Assembly (NCBI RefSeq): GCF_014654725.1
Contig: NZ_JACVZV010000002.1
Location: forward strand, 42,859-106,858
DNA: 64,000 bases
Origin: Vulcanococcus sp. Clear-D1
GTDB taxonomy: Bacteria > Cyanobacteriota > Cyanobacteriia > PCC-6307 > Cyanobiaceae
Direction: 5' to 3'
Shown: piece by piece, positions 61,516 through 64,000 of the stretch
How the letters are laid out: each line of letters opens with the position of its first letter
Numbering within the stretch: the first letter of the stretch is position 1
Translations under genes and position numbers: made by a program
The notes under the pieces: generated by a model
What the model was told of the DNA's origin: nothing
Seen by the model: only the letters and a program-made list of their open reading frames with translations
Database searches by the model: none

Positions 61516-61899
61516 TCAGAACGGCTTGACACCGCCACAATTCTTCCACGACCCGAGAAGACCGGAGAGCTCCGCGCACATCAACTCCAGCTCGCTCATT
61601 CTGGCGTTGATCGATTCGATACGGTCTTGGATGCTGGTTTTCAAGACCGAGCCCTTGCAAAAACCGGAGCGGCGACCATCCAGAATTCTCTTTAGTTCTG
61701 GCAACGGTACGTCCATCGCACGCAACGAAAGAATCAGGGCAAACTCATTAACGACCGCTGAATGAAACAAACGGTAGACACCCTGGGTTCTCGACACAGC
61801 ACTGATCAGACCTTCATCGCAATAGAAGCGAACCGCTTTCACTGACAGACCCGAATCCCCCTCTGCCACTTGGCCAATGCGCAATGCCGGACCGTCCAC
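61516..61899 (-). CDS. MerR-family metal-responsive regulator
   Basis: The HTH reads LRIGQVAEGDSGLSVKAVRFYCDEGLI, then the wing RTQGVYRLF, then a coiled coil. Cys81, Cys108 and Cys121 (numbered from GTG 61899) lie in GRRSGFCKGS, LELMCAEL and SWKNCGGVKPF, in the region where MerR and CueR bind metal. The exact spacing differs from both. GTG 61899 or GTG 61935 may be the start. It is divergent from the DUF3721 gene over an operator at 61973-62001. Confidence 0.85.
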   Translation of the reverse strand: MDGPALRIGQVAEGDSGLSVKAVRFYCDEGLISAVSRTQGVYRLFHSAVVNEFALILSLRAMDVPLPELKRILDGRRSGFCKGSVLKTSIQDRIESINARMSELELMCAELSGLLGSWKNCGGVKPF

Positions 61900-61972
61900 G
61901 AGCAGCGCTCCACATTCACCCGTGCTTATGAACACTAGCCAACCCGACCGAAGCCTGAGCCTGTAACACCAA

Positions 61973-62001
61973 GTCTCCAGTACTCACGCCAAACTAGAGA
62001 C
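61973..62001. promoter_or_regulatory. MerR operator copy 1
   Basis: GTCTCCAG-N13-CTAGAGAC is an inverted repeat with one mismatch. A second copy is at 62962-62990 with the same 13-base gap. It lies in the divergent merR promoter. TAGTCT at 62009-62014 could be a -10 for the rightward gene. Confidence 0.75.
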
Positions 62002-62040
62002 CAAGGGCTAGTCTGAACATTGATTCATATCGCCACATTC

Positions 62041-62292
62041 GTGCCAGAAGCAAGTCTCCAGCGCCTTGCCACCACCCTGGCTGGCGTCCTGAGCGTCGTC
62101 GCCTGCTCTGCGCTTGGTGCCAACGCCCAAGCCAATAGCGGCACCGTGCCGGAAATGTATGCCACAAAGGCAGAAGCCGAGGCCGCCGCGAAGAAGCACT
62201 TCAACTGCACTGGTGCCCATCAGATGGGCCATCAATGGATGCCCTGTGCCACCCACGGGCAATCCAACGGACAGCCTCAACACAACCACTGA
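62041..62292 (+). CDS. Secreted DUF3721-like small protein
   Basis: From GTG 62041 the 83-residue protein has a signal peptide (LATTLAGVLSVVACSALGANAQA). The mature part has MYATKAEAEAAAKKHFNCTGAHQMGHQWMPCATHG, with the CxGAHxMGxxWMPC pattern of DUF3721-like proteins. Two Cys and several His/Met could bind metal. TTG 62020 is another start. It is the first gene after the MerR operator and is followed after 8 bases by a second member. Confidence 0.78.
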   Translation: MPEASLQRLATTLAGVLSVVACSALGANAQANSGTVPEMYATKAEAEAAAKKHFNCTGAHQMGHQWMPCATHGQSNGQPQHNH

Positions 62293-62300
62293 GTTTGAGC

Positions 62301-62705
62301 ATGAGCAGTTGCGGTGAACCGCCCAAACTGATCGCCGTCGGCATTGCTCCGCTGGGCATCGTTTCGATTGGCGTCGTGCCGATGGGCGTGGTGAGCATCG
62401 GCGTGGTGCCCATGGGTGTGTTCAGCCTTGGTGTCGTGGGCATGGGCGTGGTCAATGCCTGCGTCGTCGGCATGGGTGTCGTGGTTGCTGGGCTGAGCTC
62501 CATGGGGATCTGGTCGTTCAGTCCTGGGCATGGAGATCACCACAACAGCAGCGGCGCCGCTCAGGAGCAGTTGATGGCTTACCCCAGCAAACAGGTGGCC
62601 TTGGAGAAAGCACGCGAACTCGGCTGCGAAGGCGTGCACGCCATGGGCGATCTCTGGATGCCCTGCCCAGAACATCCACCCCAGCCGTCCTCACCCCAAC
62701 ACTGA
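62301..62705 (+). CDS. GVVPM-pentapeptide repeat fused to DUF3721-like domain
   Basis: The 134-residue protein has eleven or so tandem five-residue units between residues 14 and 70: GIAPL, GIVSI, GVVPM, GVVSI, GVVPM, GVFSL, GVVGM, GVVNA, CVVGM, GVVVA, GLSSM. This period-5 glycine pattern is unlike the A(D/N)LXX repeat. The C-terminal 40 residues have YPSKQVALEKARELGCEGVHAMGDLWMPCPEH, a DUF3721-like end. Repeats may form a membrane or beta-solenoid structure. It lies 8 bases after its neighbour. Confidence 0.8.
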   Translation: MSSCGEPPKLIAVGIAPLGIVSIGVVPMGVVSIGVVPMGVFSLGVVGMGVVNACVVGMGVVVAGLSSMGIWSFSPGHGDHHNSSGAAQEQLMAYPSKQVALEKARELGCEGVHAMGDLWMPCPEHPPQPSSPQH

Positions 62706-62785
62706 TGCCATGAACGCCCTGCCGAGATTCAGCCTGGCTCTCGTCGCCATCCTCGTGACAACAACGTCTTCCGCACTGGCCTGTG
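62657..62785. repeat. Duplicated segment, copy 1
   Basis: This stretch covers the end of the DUF3721 gene (MPC onward) and the first part of the small secreted gene at 62710. It resembles 63667-63798 along its length, with the same order of landmarks (GATGCCCTGC, a gene stop, then ATG, then ACGTCTTCCGCACTGGCCTG). Confidence 0.7.
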
Positions 62786-62868
62786 AAAAACATCAGAGCC
62801 CACAACAATCAACCACGCAGCAAGGATCAACAAACTCCCTGAACTCCCCTCAGCAAAACCAGCGCTGA
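62710..62868 (+). CDS. Small secreted protein, copy 1
   Basis: The 52-residue protein has a signal peptide (FSLALVAILVTTTSSALA, then C). The mature part is CEKHQSPQQSTTQQGSTNSL and so on, Gln/Ser-rich, with one Cys and one His. The Cys after ALA may be a lipobox-like site. It is a paralogue of the gene at 63723-63914. It lies 4 bases after the GVVPM gene. Too short for family assignment. Confidence 0.68.
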   Translation: MNALPRFSLALVAILVTTTSSALACEKHQSPQQSTTQQGSTNSLNSPQQNQR

Positions 62869-62961
62869 CACTGAGGACCAACGCCTTTCTTCACTGGAGA
62901 AAACTGGCTGACGCGCAAGGAGGCACTCAAACCACAGCACAAACCTTAATCTCTACGGCAA

Positions 62962-62990
62962 GTCTCCAGAGACGTACGTAGACTGGAGAC
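62962..62990. promoter_or_regulatory. MerR operator copy 2
   Basis: GTCTCCAG-N13-CTGGAGAC is a perfect inverted repeat with ACGTACGT at its centre. It matches copy 1 at 61973-62001 in sequence and gap. It lies 17 bases before the ATG of the RTX-like gene. Confidence 0.78.
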
Positions 62991-63007
62991 TCAACCTGCT
63001 TGCCGTC

Positions 63008-63595
63008 ATGCGCAACCTCACGTCCGCGCCAATCCTCGCCTCCTCTCGCCACTCAGACGAGGAGGTCAAAGGCGCACGTCTTGAACAGCCCAACCCCACA
63101 GGCACGCGATTTAATGACATCTTGATCGGAGTCGAAGCCCCAGATGTCGTCGTCGGATTGGGCGGCAGCGATGTCCTGAAAGGCATGGGCGGCAACGACA
63201 CTCTGATTGGCGTCAATGCCGTCGGGAAAAACCCCGGCCGCAATGAAACGGATGTGCTTTATGGCGGCACGGGCGCCGATACCTTTGCGCTGGGCGATTT
63301 CAATGGCGGCGTGTACTACCTGGACAAGGGTAACAAAGGTGGAGGCAAGAAAAGCTATGCAGGAATTCAAGACTTTGAAGACGGCGACAAAATCACCCTG
63401 CGCTGCTACGAAATGGGTGAATATGAGCTCGACAAAAACTACCGCATTGGAAACACAATTGCCACAGCCATTTACTACAATAAAGATGGCCAAGCCGGGA
63501 TCAGCAAAGGTGACGACTTAATCGCCATTGTTCAAGGCACTGGCGCAGCCTCTCTTGACCTGATGAACAGCAATCAATTCAACTGGATCGTATGA
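63008..63595 (+). CDS. RTX-like calcium-binding repeat protein
   Basis: The 195-residue protein has a few nonapeptide repeats (VVVGLGGSDVLKGMGGNDTLIG, then VLYGGTGADTFALGDFNGG), the GGxGxDxLx type that binds Ca2+. The C-terminal part has IQDFEDGDKITLR and GDDLIAIVQG, as in hemolysin-type secreted proteins. No signal peptide, as expected for type I secretion. Only about two to three repeats remain, so it is short for the family. It has a perfect MerR operator in front. Confidence 0.82.
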   Translation: MRNLTSAPILASSRHSDEEVKGARLEQPNPTGTRFNDILIGVEAPDVVVGLGGSDVLKGMGGNDTLIGVNAVGKNPGRNETDVLYGGTGADTFALGDFNGGVYYLDKGNKGGGKKSYAGIQDFEDGDKITLRCYEMGEYELDKNYRIGNTIATAIYYNKDGQAGISKGDDLIAIVQGTGAASLDLMNSNQFNWIV

Positions 63596-63666
63596 CGAAC
63601 TGAGCGGGTGCGCTTCGGCGTGCCCCTGCTTGTTCCTCTCAGCATCCGAACCGTGAGCAACATTGA

Positions 63667-63798
63667 GATGCCCTGCTCAGCTCATCCACGCCAGCTATCC
63701 TCCTCATGCCAGCACTGATTCCATGACGTCCCTGCACAGCTTCAGCCTGGCACTGGTTGTAGCACTTCTTGCCTCAACGTCTTCCGCACTGGCCTGTG
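63667..63798. repeat. Duplicated segment, copy 2 with a DUF3721 remnant
   Basis: Similar to 62657-62785. In this copy the first part encodes MPCSAHPRQLSSSCQH before a stop, which is the end of a DUF3721-like gene whose front part is missing. The small secreted gene follows as in copy 1. Confidence 0.65.
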
Positions 63799-63914
63799 GC
63801 GGCGGCGGTTCAGGCAGCTACCGAAAGCCGGCACGCTCTGGCCAAGAGCAGCACAGCACTTCGACACCCGCTTCCCAACAAGGATCGGTAGCTCCCCAGA
63901 GCGCCCCTCAGTAG
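63723..63914 (+). CDS. Small secreted protein, copy 2
   Basis: The 63-residue protein has a signal peptide (FSLALVVALLASTSSALA, then C) nearly the same as copy 1. The mature part starts CGGGGSGSYRKPARSGQEQ, with a Ser/Gln-rich end. The similarity of leader and Cys suggests both are anchored or processed alike. A terminator follows at 63951. Confidence 0.68.
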   Translation: MTSLHSFSLALVVALLASTSSALACGGGGSGSYRKPARSGQEQHSTSTPASQQGSVAPQSAPQ

Positions 63915-63950
63915 GGGCGCCTGAGAGCTGCCGATCGCATGGTTCACCGG

Positions 63951-63982
63951 CGAGCTTCCGATCAGAACCGGAAGCTCGTTTT
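63951..63982 (+). terminator. Hairpin terminator after the small secreted gene
   Basis: GAGCTTCCG, an ATCAGAAC loop, then CGGAAGCTC followed by GTTTT. It lies about 37 bases after the stop of the copy 2 gene. The stem overlaps the last codons of the porin-like gene on the minus strand. Confidence 0.65.
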
Positions 63983-64000
63983 CACCAGGCCACCGAATTG
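63962..64000 (-). CDS. Partial C-terminus of a probable outer-membrane porin
   Basis: Only twelve codons are in the window: QFGGLVKTSFRF and a stop. A final Phe with alternating hydrophobic residues is the mark of outer-membrane barrels, and VKTSFRF resembles the end of Som-type cyanobacterial porins. The rest lies beyond the window edge. Confidence 0.45.
   Translation of the reverse strand, partial: QFGGLVKTSFRF

Noticed and set aside
61503..61531. Inverted repeat GTCAAGCC / GGCTTGAC as a terminator
   Set aside because: The 8-bp stem is perfect, but no T run follows on either strand and part lies in the merR coding end. It may still slow transcription between the converging genes.

Overview
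The window is a high-GC cyanobacterial chromosome segment. Gene content points to a picocyanobacterium of the Synechococcus/Cyanobium type: psbA, ndhL, futA/futB, a cyAbrB regulator, a type 2 sigma factor, Nif11 proteins, DUF2231/DUF3007/DUF3721-like families and an intron-less tRNA-Leu(UAA). This placement is an inference from gene families and base composition; no rRNA is present.

Region 1 (0-2.7 kb) holds a TPMT-like methyltransferase, a Kir-type K+ channel, a pentapeptide-repeat protein and an ArsR regulator. Region 2 (2.7-10.9 kb) is a low-oxygen photosynthesis and tetrapyrrole island: a 150-aa unknown, a second AcsF/ChlAII cyclase, a delta-9 desaturase, a second aldehyde-deformylating oxygenase (ADO) interrupted by one TAG codon, heme oxygenase, HemN, a psbA encoding a D1' protein (Ala80, Leu158, Ala286) and a Tll0287-like heme protein. 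Region 3 (11.5-15.8 kb) looks like a sulfide/persulfide island: ArsR regulator, methyltransferase, persulfide dioxygenase-rhodanese, rhodanese-DUF2892, TauE exporter and OsmC, with the same TATGACGATA element at both promoters. Region 4 (15.8-19.4 kb) is iron uptake: a Crp-family regulator and futA/futB, with a perfect TGTGA-N6-TCACA site between the two fut genes.

Region 5 (19.4-25.2 kb) has a lipase-like hydrolase, NDH-2, a ClC transporter, an odd channel-like protein and an SDR. Region 6 (25.2-29.3 kb, + strand) is a catabolic-looking operon: RidA, cupin, SMP-30 lactonase, Nif11, GlcG/HbpS, VOC and DoxX. Region 7 (29.2-41.6 kb, - strand) is a nearly gapless run of ten genes: two DUF2231 membrane proteins, a heme-copper oxidase whose subunit II lacks the CuA ligands, two GMC dehydrogenases, a GH63-like glucosidase, a PhnD-like lipoprotein and a diguanylate cyclase. 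Regions 6 and 7 together suggest sugar or polyol oxidation feeding a terminal quinol oxidase.

Region 8 (41.6-60.0 kb) is mostly housekeeping: tRNA-Leu, ndhL-DUF3007-trpA, a cytochrome c6-like protein, an SbcD/SbcC pair, cyAbrB, a Nif11-cupin fusion, PsiE, a sigma factor, a metalloprotease coupled to an RND pump, hisIE and a QueD-like protein. Region 9 (60.0-64 kb) is a metal-handling island: an HMA protein, a MerT-like protein, a secreted His-rich protein, a MerR regulator, two DUF3721-like proteins, an RTX-like protein and two duplicated small secreted proteins. Two copies of one operator (GTCTCCAG-N13-CTGGAGAC) tie MerR to two promoters. The window ends in the last 12 codons of a probable porin on the - strand.
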